A stretch of 64,000 bases of DNA, from the NCBI GenBank assembly GCA_014802105.1, contig JAAVCX010000011.1, positions 62,001 to 126,000 of the forward strand, written 5' to 3'. This DNA is from Bacteroides sp. (GTDB taxonomy: Bacteria; Bacteroidota; Bacteroidia; Bacteroidales; Muribaculaceae). The position numbers and the translations under genes were made by a program. The notes under the pieces are model-generated. The model had not been told where the DNA came from. It worked only from the letters and a program-made list of their open reading frames with translations, and did not search any database. This document shows positions 28,040 to 37,276 of the stretch, piece by piece; positions within the stretch are counted from its first letter, which is position 1; each line of letters starts with the position of its first letter.

Positions 28040-29713
28040 TCATTTCCATCCGGGATTCTGGGTCACGGCACCGCCCGACTGGGAGATTTCATAGAGGGGC
28101 ACGGGATAGAGATAATCCTTATTGACATCAAAGCGACGGTTTTCGGCCAGCTCGATGACATAGATATTGTCCTGAGAACCATAGCGCTGCTTGCCCTGGA
28201 GCTGACCCGAGACGGTAAGTTTGCCCTTCAGCTCGTCATACTTGCCCTGGGTGGCCTCATCGACTACACAGAGAGCACCGATTATATCGACCGGGAGCAC
28301 CTTCTCGGCAATCTTCCAGCGTATGATGTCGTCGTAACGCTTATTCTCGTCGATAAACTCGACCGTGCGCTCGCGACGTATCTCCTCGAGCATGTCGAGA
28401 CCGTTGGCAGCGGCAAACGAATTGGAAAGCTTGGCAGGCATGCCGACACGGTCACGCAGGGCGTTGACAGTCATATCGAGCTGAGCGTCGGTGATCGAGC
28501 CGTTATACTCGTAGAGAGCCTCGGCATAGGAGATGAGCACCTCGGCATAGCGGATAGCCATCCAGTCAGTCCACTCCTTACTGTTGGTCGACCACTGAGC
28601 CAGGTCAAAGCCCTTCTTCAGACTGTAACCGCGGTGGAAAGCGTGGGGAGAGAAAGCTCCCTTGTAAGCATCCTCACCGATCTTGTAGCAGGTCATTGAC
28701 AGACGGGGATCACGGTTGGTGAACACATCGTCATAGCTTGTCTCAGGCGAGATTACCAGCGGTGACTTCTCGCGGGGCAGACCGTCGGTGTAGAGGAACA
28801 GATCGACCACGTTGCGGGTGAGGCTGACGGCGTTTTCCATCTGGCGGATAGTGCCGTGAACGGTCGAGGCCGCCGAGCCGTTGGGGCCATACTCTTTTAC
28901 GAAGATATTCTCGCGGTTGGAGCGGCCTTCTGCCACATCCTGAAAGAGTTTTTCAAAATCGGGATAGAGCGAATGTTTCTTGCTGTTGATGAGCTCCTCG
29001 GCAGCGTCGATGCTGTTCTTGAGATGAGCACGGTAATCGCCGTCGACATTATGATATTTATTGTGGGTGCCCTCATAGAGACCTACCCTGACCTGCATGG
29101 CCAAAGCGGCCTGGCGGGCCACATGGCCCCACTTGTCGACCTTGTCGATGTCGGGGAGCCACTCAGCGGCAAACCGGAGATCATCATAGACCTGCTCGAT
29201 GACCTTGGCCCGGGGAGTGCGCGGCATCTTCAGCTCGGGATCGCTTGTGTCATTGAAAGTCTTGAGCAACAGGGGCACATCGCCATACTTCTTGACAAGC
29301 TCGAAGTAGTAGTAGCCGCGGAAGAAACGGGCCTCGGCGAGGTAGCGGTTGAGCACCTCCTGCGACACATCGGCGCGGGGAGCCTTCTCGATGATATTGT
29401 TGGCGATAAAGATACGCCAGTAGGCATCGGTCCAGGCACCGTTAGTGTTGGGTATCTGCACGTTGCCCGAGCTCACGGCGTTGGCTCCGCCGGTGGTCAG
29501 CTCGTCTGAGCGATAGTCGTGCTTGAAGCCGTCGCCGAGATCGTTATTGCCGTTCATCTGCTCGTAGAAGCGGTTGCAGGCACCCCGCAGGTCGGTCTCG
29601 GTTTTCCAGTAGCTGGCATCGGTCACATCGGTCTCGGGAACCATGTCGAGATCACATGAGGTCACCGTGAGAGCGATAGCTCCGAATAAGATATATTTAT
29701 TAAGCGTTTTCAT
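28040..29713 (-). CDS. SusD-like outer-membrane glycan-binding lipoprotein
   Basis: This 557-residue protein has a lipoprotein signal (YILFGAIALTVTSC) and SusD/RagB features: SYWKTETDLRGACNRFYEQM, LAEARFFRGYYYFELVKKYGDVPLLL, RYAEVLISYAEALYEY, IRRERTVEFIDENKRYDDIIRWK and the end YPVPLYEISQSGGAVTQNPGW. It forms the lid over the SusC-type transporter and helps capture glycan. It starts 17 bp after the SusC gene ends. Confidence 0.97.
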   Translation of the reverse strand: MKTLNKYILFGAIALTVTSCDLDMVPETDVTDASYWKTETDLRGACNRFYEQMNGNNDLGDGFKHDYRSDELTTGGANAVSSGNVQIPNTNGAWTDAYWRIFIANNIIEKAPRADVSQEVLNRYLAEARFFRGYYYFELVKKYGDVPLLLKTFNDTSDPELKMPRTPRAKVIEQVYDDLRFAAEWLPDIDKVDKWGHVARQAALAMQVRVGLYEGTHNKYHNVDGDYRAHLKNSIDAAEELINSKKHSLYPDFEKLFQDVAEGRSNRENIFVKEYGPNGSAASTVHGTIRQMENAVSLTRNVVDLFLYTDGLPREKSPLVISPETSYDDVFTNRDPRLSMTCYKIGEDAYKGAFSPHAFHRGYSLKKGFDLAQWSTNSKEWTDWMAIRYAEVLISYAEALYEYNGSITDAQLDMTVNALRDRVGMPAKLSNSFAAANGLDMLEEIRRERTVEFIDENKRYDDIIRWKIAEKVLPVDIIGALCVVDEATQGKYDELKGKLTVSGQLQGKQRYGSQDNIYVIELAENRRFDVNKDYLYPVPLYEISQSGGAVTQNPGWK

Positions 29714-29730
29714 TGTCGGATGGTATTGAT

Positions 29731-32700
29731 TTAAAGTGTGAGATTAACTCCAAATGTCCATGTGCGGAAGAAAGGATAGTAGTTGGCCGAAGGCTTGTTG
29801 CCGACCTCGGGGTCAAAAACTTTGAGCATATTGGTGTGCTCCCAGACGTCGTCACCCGAGATGTAGACACGCAGACGCTCGATAGCCTTGCGGGATACGG
29901 GTATGGTGTAACCCAGAGTGATATTCTTGAGACGGAGGTAGGAACCATCCTGCACCCAACGGTCGGAAGCCTTGTAGTTGAAGTTGTTGCCATTGTAGAG
30001 ACGGGGCAGCGATGCGTTGGGGTTATCCTCGGTCCAGTAGTCGGTGTGGATAGTCCAGGGCATATCGTAAGAGTTCTTGAGGGGAGCGAGCTGATCGGGT
30101 TCTACATACACGCTGCGCTTGCCTACGCCCTGGAACATGATGTTGGCGTCGAAACCCTTCCACGAGGCACCGAAGCTGAAGGTGTAGAAGTAGCGGGAGT
30201 TTGACGATCCGAGATAGACGAGGTCGCCGGGATTTTCGGGAGTGCCTCCGCCCTGCCCGATGGTGTGGGCGCCGTCGCCCTGAGCCACATATCTGATGTC
30301 GCCGCCCGAGACATTGGAGTCGTTGAACGACTCATAGCCGGGATGGGCAGCCTTGTAGTCAAGATATTCCTGGCGGCTCTGCCACATGCCGTCGGTCTTG
30401 TAGCCCCAGATGGAGTTGAGCGGGTAGCCCTCGAGGATCGATACCGATCCCTCGCTGATAGTGTTCTGACCCTTGTAGCTCACTACCTTGTTGTCGCTGT
30501 CGCTGAGGCTGGCCGACGCGTTGACCTCGACCTGACCGAAGCGGTTGCGGTAGCCCAGCTCGAGCTCCCAGCCCCACGACTTGAGGGTGCCGACATTTGA
30601 CTTGGGGACTGTGATACCTACAATATGGGGAAGAGTCACGTTGGCGAGCATATTGTCGTTCTTCTTCCAGAAGTAGTCGGCGGTGAAGGTGATGGTGTTA
30701 TTGAGGAAACCGAGATCGACACCGATGTTGGTCGAGGAGATTACCTCCCAGGTCTTGTCGACCGAAGCCATTTCTGACTGATAGTAGCTGGCCTCGCCCA
30801 TATTGATGCCGCGGCTGATGCGGGCTATATAGTCATAGAGACCGAGGATAGCACCGTTGCCGAGCTGGCCCCACGATGCACGGATCTTGAAGTTGTTGAC
30901 AGGCTCTACTCTGAACCACTCCTCCTGGCTCACACGCCATGCGCCCGAGAAAGAGGGGAAGGCGTGCCAGCGACGGCCGGGAGCGAGACGCGAGCTGCCG
31001 TCATAGCGGATGTTGGCCTCGAGGAGGAAGCGCTCGTCAAAATTGTAGTTAATACGGCCGAAGTAAGATCCCATAGCCCAGGTCTCGATCTTGTCAGCGA
31101 GAGTGGTATTGGTGGGAAGCGAGTTATCGTAGGCGTTGAATGAGAAGAAATCGTTGCTGTTGAGGTTTCTGACGGTAGCGTCAAACTGATCCTTGCGGTA
31201 ACGCTCGTAGGACGCGCCGGCCAGCACGTCGACCTGATTTTTACCAAACTTGCCGTTGTAGGTCAGGAGTGCCTCGACATTGTCGTGATAAGCGTTGTTC
31301 TTCTGACGGTAATAGGAGTTGGGGGAGTTGGCCGACTGACGGGTGCTGATACCGAGACGGTCTTTCCACACGAGAGTGCGGCGTGAGGTCTGCTCGCTGT
31401 AATTGTCAGACACACGGCTTGCGCTGAGTCTCAGGCCGAGACCCGGGAGCAGATAATCCTTGATATTGAGAGTGGCCTTGCCGGTATAGGACTGATACTG
31501 GGTGTCCTTCTCGCCGCCATTCTTCATGACGTCGATAGCATTGACCTGAAGGTCGCCGTTGTAGGGATTGGCATCCTCCTCGGGGTTGTAGATAGGCTGG
31601 CGTCCGCGCACACGGTAGAGACGCGACAGGATCGAGGCTGCGCCGTAAGGGTTCTGCTTGAGGAATTTTCCGTCATAGCTGGCGAGCACCTCGAGGGTGA
31701 TGTGGGAATTGAGCTGTGTATTGAGGTTGATGCGGACGTTATAGCGCTCGTTCTTGTCGGGCCCGTATTTCAGGATACCGTTCTTGGAGAAGTAGCCTCC
31801 CGAGATGAGATAGCTGGTCGACTTGTTACCGCCGGTCACGCTGACATTGTGGCTCTGCTGGAAAGTGTACTTGCGTGTACCCTCGGCCACCCAGTTGGTG
31901 CTCTCGAAGAACTCCCAGCGGCCGTTGGTATTATTGGGTCGGTAGCTGAAGTTGGGGTTGCCGATCCAGGAAGCAAACTCGGCCGTGCCGTCGGCGGTGC
32001 CACCGGCCTGGATACGGGCCTCATTGATCATCACCTGCTCCTGCCATGCGGGGACACGCTCAGGCATGAGACCGGGCTTGTTCATACCCACATAGCCGTT
32101 GTAGCTGATCTTGGGTTTGCCCTCAGAGCCACGTTTGGTGGTCACGAGCACCACGCCGGCAGCCGCACGGGCACCATAGATAGCACAGGCGGCGGCATCC
32201 TTGAGCACCGAGACCGACTCGATGTCGTTGGGGTTGATCAGGGTCATGTCGCTCTCGACCCCGTCGACGAGGACGAGTGTCTGGGTGCTGTTGGCCGAGG
32301 AGAAACCGCGTATACGCATACCCGAAGTTTCCGATCCGGGCTCGCCGCTCGAGCGGAGCACCTGCAGACCCGGTATCTGACCCTGGAGGGCAGAGACGGC
32401 GTCAGAGGCGGGGCGGTTGGCCAGATCCTCACCCTTGACGGTGGAGACGGCTCCCGAGAGATTGACTTTCTTCTGCACGCCGTAGCCTACGACAACCACC
32501 TCGTTGAGGAGGGTAGACTCCTCCTCCATGCTGACTACACCCCCGGCATCCTTGGCGCGCAGATCAAGAGAGGTGTAACCTACGTATGAGAACTGGAGGA
32601 TAGTGTTCTCGGAACTTACTTTAATAGTGAAATTACCGTCGATATCGGTGGCAGTACCCATGGTGGGGTTGGACTTCTCGATGACGGTCACTCCGATGAG

Positions 32701-32844
32701 CGGCTCGCCCGATGTCTTGTCGACTACCTGACCCGTGACGGTGTAGCCGTTCTGGGCTGAGGCTCCTAAGGGCAATAATGTGCAGACCAGCAACAGCGCT
32801 GCAAGCAATAATCGCACCTTGGGGATCAAAAACTGTTTTTTCAT
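29731..32844 (-). CDS. SusC-like TonB-dependent transporter
   Basis: From the ATG at 32844 the protein has 1037 residues with a signal peptide (LLLAALLLVCTLLPLGASAQ). A carboxypeptidase-regulatory-like domain (VTGQVVDKTSGEPLIGVTVI ... SYVGYTSLDL), a TonB-box-like acidic stretch, the plug (VSTVKGEDLANRPASDAVSALQGQIPG; NPNDIESVSVLKDAAACAIYG) and a 22-strand-type barrel ending WTFGVNLTL follow. It imports oligosaccharides across the outer membrane with energy from TonB. A possible -7 element TAATTTCG lies about 105 bp upstream (minus, 32956-32949). It is the first gene of the SusC-SusD-lipoprotein unit. Confidence 0.97.
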   Translation of the reverse strand: MKKQFLIPKVRLLLAALLLVCTLLPLGASAQNGYTVTGQVVDKTSGEPLIGVTVIEKSNPTMGTATDIDGNFTIKVSSENTILQFSYVGYTSLDLRAKDAGGVVSMEEESTLLNEVVVVGYGVQKKVNLSGAVSTVKGEDLANRPASDAVSALQGQIPGLQVLRSSGEPGSETSGMRIRGFSSANSTQTLVLVDGVESDMTLINPNDIESVSVLKDAAACAIYGARAAAGVVLVTTKRGSEGKPKISYNGYVGMNKPGLMPERVPAWQEQVMINEARIQAGGTADGTAEFASWIGNPNFSYRPNNTNGRWEFFESTNWVAEGTRKYTFQQSHNVSVTGGNKSTSYLISGGYFSKNGILKYGPDKNERYNVRINLNTQLNSHITLEVLASYDGKFLKQNPYGAASILSRLYRVRGRQPIYNPEEDANPYNGDLQVNAIDVMKNGGEKDTQYQSYTGKATLNIKDYLLPGLGLRLSASRVSDNYSEQTSRRTLVWKDRLGISTRQSANSPNSYYRQKNNAYHDNVEALLTYNGKFGKNQVDVLAGASYERYRKDQFDATVRNLNSNDFFSFNAYDNSLPTNTTLADKIETWAMGSYFGRINYNFDERFLLEANIRYDGSSRLAPGRRWHAFPSFSGAWRVSQEEWFRVEPVNNFKIRASWGQLGNGAILGLYDYIARISRGINMGEASYYQSEMASVDKTWEVISSTNIGVDLGFLNNTITFTADYFWKKNDNMLANVTLPHIVGITVPKSNVGTLKSWGWELELGYRNRFGQVEVNASASLSDSDNKVVSYKGQNTISEGSVSILEGYPLNSIWGYKTDGMWQSRQEYLDYKAAHPGYESFNDSNVSGGDIRYVAQGDGAHTIGQGGGTPENPGDLVYLGSSNSRYFYTFSFGASWKGFDANIMFQGVGKRSVYVEPDQLAPLKNSYDMPWTIHTDYWTEDNPNASLPRLYNGNNFNYKASDRWVQDGSYLRLKNITLGYTIPVSRKAIERLRVYISGDDVWEHTNMLKVFDPEVGNKPSANYYPFFRTWTFGVNLTL

Positions 32845-33093
32845 GATTATAAGATTTATTGTAGAAAAGTTTGAAAGCAATTCCTGCAATGATTGGGTTG
32901 AAAAGAGGTGATGATCGCGACTCTCGGAAGGTCGGTCAGTCAACATTGCGAAATTACTGACATTCTTTCTATTCCCGCGCGGTGAGTAACGGCTTGAAGT
33001 AGGTCAAGTAAATATTACCTCACTGCAAATCAGGATATTAACACTTAATATAAGTAAGCATTTCCCCCCGGACTATTAAGGTCGGCAGAGGGA

Positions 33094-34824
33094 CTATTCG
33101 TGAAACTTTCCGAGGTTCTGGACTGTCTCGGCAAACTTCTCTTTAGGGATGATGGCCTTGTTGCGTGTGCGCAGACGGTTATTGTAGACTGTCTGGGGCG
33201 AGTAGTGGAGCAGAGCGGCTATCTTGACCGAGTCATTGATGCCCAGGCGCACGAGCGCATAGATGCGCAGCTCGGTGTTGAGCGAGGTGTTATCGCGTAC
33301 GGTGATACGCTCCTCGGGGCGCAGCAGCTCGTTGAAATCCTTGACGAAATCGGGATACATGTTCAGGAAGATGCTGTCGAAGTTCTGGTAGAACTCCTTG
33401 AGCTCGTTCTGAGCCATGGTGTTGGAGTCGACCATCACCATGAGATCGTCGATCTGATTGGCTTTGAGCTTGCGGAGCACGAGTTTGCGCAGGTTTTCGA
33501 TCTTGTTGATGTAATTGCTGCACATCGTGAAGACATGTCCCATATACTCCTCCTTGATAAAGTTTGACTCCTTCAGCCGGTTGTTGACCTCTGAGAGCTC
33601 GTCGTTCATCTCCCGGAGCCGTTTATTGGCCGCCTCCTGATATTCACGCAGGGCAGAGAGTTCCCTGATGTTGTTCTTGAGTTCCGAGTTGAGCAGCGAG
33701 AGGTGTTCCTTCGACTCCTTTAGCTTCTTGTTTCTTCTGTTGATGAGAACCGACAGCACTATCAGTATCACCGTGGCGGTGGCCAGGATTATGAGATAGA
33801 TGTTAAGCCTCATCTGCTGAGACTGATTGCGCTGGGAGTATTCACGGCTGATCTGCTTCTCGATGTTGGCGAGCGAGACAGCCCTGACGCGGTTGTGGAA
33901 GTTCTGGGCCTGCTGTTGACAATAGTTTATATAGTTGTAGGCCCGGTCGATATCCTCATCCTCGAGCATGATTTTTCCGAGCTCCTCGAGCGATGCTATA
34001 TCCTTGTTGGCGGTTTTGACATCACATATCGACGAGATGGCCAGATACTTGATCTGGTTTTCCTTATCGTTTTCGGCCTGGTAAAGACGCGCGAGTATAT
34101 AGGCTTTCATAGCGTCGACGCGCGAGTCCATTCTCGCCGTGTCAATATCGGCCTTTAGCTCTCTGAGCACTGTGCGCCGGTCGTCGGAGGGCCCGCGCAA
34201 CACCGACCAACCTTTATACCACATGTACAGGGGGTCAGACGACAACGCATATTGATAGGTGGAGTCCTGATATGCGCGGCTGATGACATAATAGTCGTTG
34301 GGCGAGGAGTGTTGCTCTCCGAGATACTGGCCATAGTGGGAGTAGAGATAGGAGAGCTGGTTGTAGTACAGGCTACGGAGATCCTCAGGGATTTTGTCGG
34401 AATCGATCCTCTCGATAGCATCCTGAGCCTCCTTGAGCAGACCGGTGACCGAGAGGATAAAGGAGCGGTTGATCTCGCTCTCGATACGCTTGGACTCGTC
34501 GCCAAGGCTCTCGGCTATCGCGTAGTTGCCGTCGACATAAGCCATGGCCGAGTCGGCGTTGAACACCGAGTACTCCTCAAAGAGATTTTTATTCAGCCAG
34601 TAACGCTCGTCGGGGGTGCGGGCCTGATGAGCTTTCTTATACAGATCTTTCAGCCGGTGAAGCTTGAGGCTCTCCCACTCCTCCTGATGCTCGATCACCG
34701 AGTCGAGACGACACAGGAGGGTGTTGATCTCAGCATTATGTGCCGATAACGGCAGTCGGGCGACCACCGCTATCAGCACAACGGAGATAATAGTCAGAGC
34801 TTGTCTAAGGGTCAGCGTTTGCAT
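33094..34824 (-). CDS. DUF6377-type membrane-anchored regulator with C-terminal HTH
   Basis: This 576-residue protein has an N-terminal signal or first helix (TIISVVLIAVVARLPLSA), a helical TPR-like sensor part at about 30-330, a membrane helix near residue 345 (IYLIILATATVILIVLSVLI), a coiled coil at about 370-430 and a C-terminal region that ends in an HTH-like unit (RIYALVRLGINDSVKIAALLHYSPQTVYNNRL). This layout matches the DUF6377 family common beside Bacteroidetes PULs. I infer a role as local transcription regulator that senses a periplasmic signal. Its start overlaps the end of the lyase-GH88 gene by 13 bp, so it is co-translated with enzymes of the pathway. Confidence 0.8.
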   Translation of the reverse strand: MQTLTLRQALTIISVVLIAVVARLPLSAHNAEINTLLCRLDSVIEHQEEWESLKLHRLKDLYKKAHQARTPDERYWLNKNLFEEYSVFNADSAMAYVDGNYAIAESLGDESKRIESEINRSFILSVTGLLKEAQDAIERIDSDKIPEDLRSLYYNQLSYLYSHYGQYLGEQHSSPNDYYVISRAYQDSTYQYALSSDPLYMWYKGWSVLRGPSDDRRTVLRELKADIDTARMDSRVDAMKAYILARLYQAENDKENQIKYLAISSICDVKTANKDIASLEELGKIMLEDEDIDRAYNYINYCQQQAQNFHNRVRAVSLANIEKQISREYSQRNQSQQMRLNIYLIILATATVILIVLSVLINRRNKKLKESKEHLSLLNSELKNNIRELSALREYQEAANKRLREMNDELSEVNNRLKESNFIKEEYMGHVFTMCSNYINKIENLRKLVLRKLKANQIDDLMVMVDSNTMAQNELKEFYQNFDSIFLNMYPDFVKDFNELLRPEERITVRDNTSLNTELRIYALVRLGINDSVKIAALLHYSPQTVYNNRLRTRNKAIIPKEKFAETVQNLGKFHE

Positions 34825-37187
34825 CTCTCGATAGTCTTGGAAATGTCACGTTTACGCATCATTGCCTCGAGATAATAGTAGTCGGCATAGACCAGAGGTA
34901 CATCTATCTCGGAGCCTGCGGGATGATGGCCTGTCGAGTGGGCCAGCAGGAAACCGTGGCCCTCCTCGGGTGCAAGGGTGTAGGAGGCGGTGAGATTGTC
35001 GAGGATAGAGTCGGCATGAGAGCGGTAACGGGCGGCCCGATCCCCGTCGACATACTCGGCAAGTTCATAAAGCCCCGAAGCTATCAGCGAGGCGGCCGAG
35101 GCATCGCGCGGGATCTGCCGGTTGTCGGGCTGCTCGGTGCCGGGGGCCTTCATGTCCCAGTAGGGTATCTTGTCGGAAGGCATGTTGGGGAGAGAGATGA
35201 ACCAGTCGGCCACGGCTGTCGCATGATCGAGATAACGTTTCTCGGAGGTGAAACGATAGCACATGGTGTAGCCATAGAGAGCCCAACCCTGGCCTCGGCT
35301 CCAATAGGAGTCGTCGGAATATCCCTGGGCGGTGACTTTCATTCTCACGTCGCCCGTGGCGGGATCATAGTCGACTACATGAAACGAAGAGGGATCGTCA
35401 CGGAAATGATTTTTAAGTGTCACGTCGGCGTGGCTCACTGCTATGTCGCGATAGCGACGGTCGCCGGTGGCATCTGTCATCTTGAAGAGCATCTCGAGGT
35501 TCATCATATTGTCGATGATCACGGGATATTTCCATCGCTGAGGATTGTGATCCCAGGAGCGGATGGCTCCGACCGTAGGGTTGAAACGGGTGATGAGAGT
35601 GTTGGAAGCCTGATGCACCACGTCATAATAGCTCCTCTCGCCGGTGAGTTCCCAGGCTTTGCCGAAGCTGTCGCCTATCATGAAACCGAGGTCGTGGGTG
35701 CCACCGTGGAGCTTGGCGTCCTCGATGGGCCAGGTGTTGCTGATGGCCTGGACGCGCCAATAGGGATCATTGGTAAATTCATACATCATCCAGAGCTCGC
35801 CGGGGAAGAAGCCCGAGGTCCAGTCGCGGGAGTTGACCAGTGCCAGAGTGCTGTCGGCATTGACGGTGCGTGGGCTGACACGACGCTTGGAGGCATTGGA
35901 CTCGGCCTTGCGCTCTGAGTCGACACACTTCAGGGCATAGCGCAACGACTTGCCGGCATTGACAAAGGCATCGTCGACATCGTCGGGAGTATAATAGAGC
36001 AGCGTGAAACGATCGGAAGGATTGAACACTCGATGGGCCTGATAGAGAGCTTTGTAGTCTACGCGAGAGGGATCGAGCTCCTTGGCCACACGCCACAGGT
36101 CGCAAGCTACCTCCTGCTGCTTGCCTTCCCAGCCGCTGATCTGCTGTCCGGGCCATTCGCTCTTGTCTTTACCGAGATAGGCGGCGAGATAGTCGAGCGC
36201 TTTGTAGAAACTGCGGCCCTCGGCGTCAGTGATGTCGTCGAGCTTCATGCCGAGTTTGCGGCCCATGAGGAATATATCGATGAAATGAGTGAGATTATAC
36301 TGTGAATAGTGATAGGAAAGTGTGCGTTTCATCTCGTGGGGCTGGCTTCCGTCGGGAGCGATCTGTGCAAACATGCGTCGCTCGGGAAATTCCGAGAGTA
36401 TACGTCGCGCCTCATCCTCGCGGCCCGTGTAAAGGGCGATGGCTATCGCCTGGGCATCGTATGCGACCGAGTGATTGTTGGTGGCCGACGCTTCCTCAAG
36501 GCCCTGGGGAGAGGTCAGCATCCAGTCGAGAAGCGAGTTCATCCACTTCTTGAGAGCCTTGTCGTCCTTGCGTGTCCACGACCGGGAACCCGAGAGCAGG
36601 GCGACTCCGTCGAGCATCTCTATGAATGAATAGCCGTCGAGCACTCCAAAGGAGCGTCCCTTGTTGCCGTTGACTCCCGGCACCATCTGGGCATACTCGA
36701 AATGAGGATTCATGCGTGTGGCCGGATTGAGAAACCAGACACGCAGCAGTTCTGAGGCCTTGGCAGCATATCGTTCGTCGCCACTGAGATACCAGGCCAG
36801 AGCGAGGGTCGACACGCGGTTGGCCGTGGCGCCGAGACGGTTGCGGTCATAAAGCTCGAGTTCGGGATTGCTCACTCCGTCGCGGCTCACGTAGGGGAGG
36901 CCGTCGGGCTTGGAGGGATCGGGATGGAAGTAACGTGCCAGACTGGTATAGTCATGATTGTTTCCGCTCGGAGCTGGTCGCTCCTTGTCCATCACCGAGT
37001 AGGGTTTGACATCGAGCAGCCTGTCGGCATTGTCGATGAGTGCCGAATAGGCGGCCCCATACATGGGCCGGTCGAGCTGAGTCTTCACCGAGTCAAGATG
37101 ATCACGATTCCAGATTGACTGTGCTTCGGTGTATATGGCCGACACCGATAGCAGCAGACCGACAAGGGTCATAGATTTAATTCCCAT
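34812..37187 (-). CDS. Fusion of alginate-lyase-type (PF05426-like) lyase and GH88 glycuronyl hydrolase
   Basis: This 791-residue secreted protein (signal TLVGLLLSVSAIYTEAQ) has two catalytic parts. At about 40-390 is an alginate-lyase-type helical toroid: LSGDERYAAKASELLRVWF, the ATNNHSVAYDAQ motif near residue 237, and SQPHEMKRTLSYHYSQYNLT. At about 410-785 is a GH88 domain: DWTSGFFPGELWMMYEF, HDLGFMIGDSFG, IIDNMMNLEMLFK and YWSRGQGWALYGYT. The lyase should leave a 4,5-unsaturated uronate on the new end and GH88 removes such residues, so one chain may do both steps. Each half alone is near the usual family size. The exact polymer (glucuronan-like, alginate-like or other) is unknown. It lies between GH2 and the regulator. 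Confidence 0.9.
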   Translation of the reverse strand: MGIKSMTLVGLLLSVSAIYTEAQSIWNRDHLDSVKTQLDRPMYGAAYSALIDNADRLLDVKPYSVMDKERPAPSGNNHDYTSLARYFHPDPSKPDGLPYVSRDGVSNPELELYDRNRLGATANRVSTLALAWYLSGDERYAAKASELLRVWFLNPATRMNPHFEYAQMVPGVNGNKGRSFGVLDGYSFIEMLDGVALLSGSRSWTRKDDKALKKWMNSLLDWMLTSPQGLEEASATNNHSVAYDAQAIAIALYTGREDEARRILSEFPERRMFAQIAPDGSQPHEMKRTLSYHYSQYNLTHFIDIFLMGRKLGMKLDDITDAEGRSFYKALDYLAAYLGKDKSEWPGQQISGWEGKQQEVACDLWRVAKELDPSRVDYKALYQAHRVFNPSDRFTLLYYTPDDVDDAFVNAGKSLRYALKCVDSERKAESNASKRRVSPRTVNADSTLALVNSRDWTSGFFPGELWMMYEFTNDPYWRVQAISNTWPIEDAKLHGGTHDLGFMIGDSFGKAWELTGERSYYDVVHQASNTLITRFNPTVGAIRSWDHNPQRWKYPVIIDNMMNLEMLFKMTDATGDRRYRDIAVSHADVTLKNHFRDDPSSFHVVDYDPATGDVRMKVTAQGYSDDSYWSRGQGWALYGYTMCYRFTSEKRYLDHATAVADWFISLPNMPSDKIPYWDMKAPGTEQPDNRQIPRDASAASLIASGLYELAEYVDGDRAARYRSHADSILDNLTASYTLAPEEGHGFLLAHSTGHHPAGSEIDVPLVYADYYYLEAMMRKRDISKTIERCKR

Positions 37188-37276
37188 GAGATAACTCTAT
37201 TGTGTAGTTTTAATATTATTTGCTGTTTCTAAAAGTGATTGATTTCACTACTCACTCTAACAAAACGGGAGGAGTA

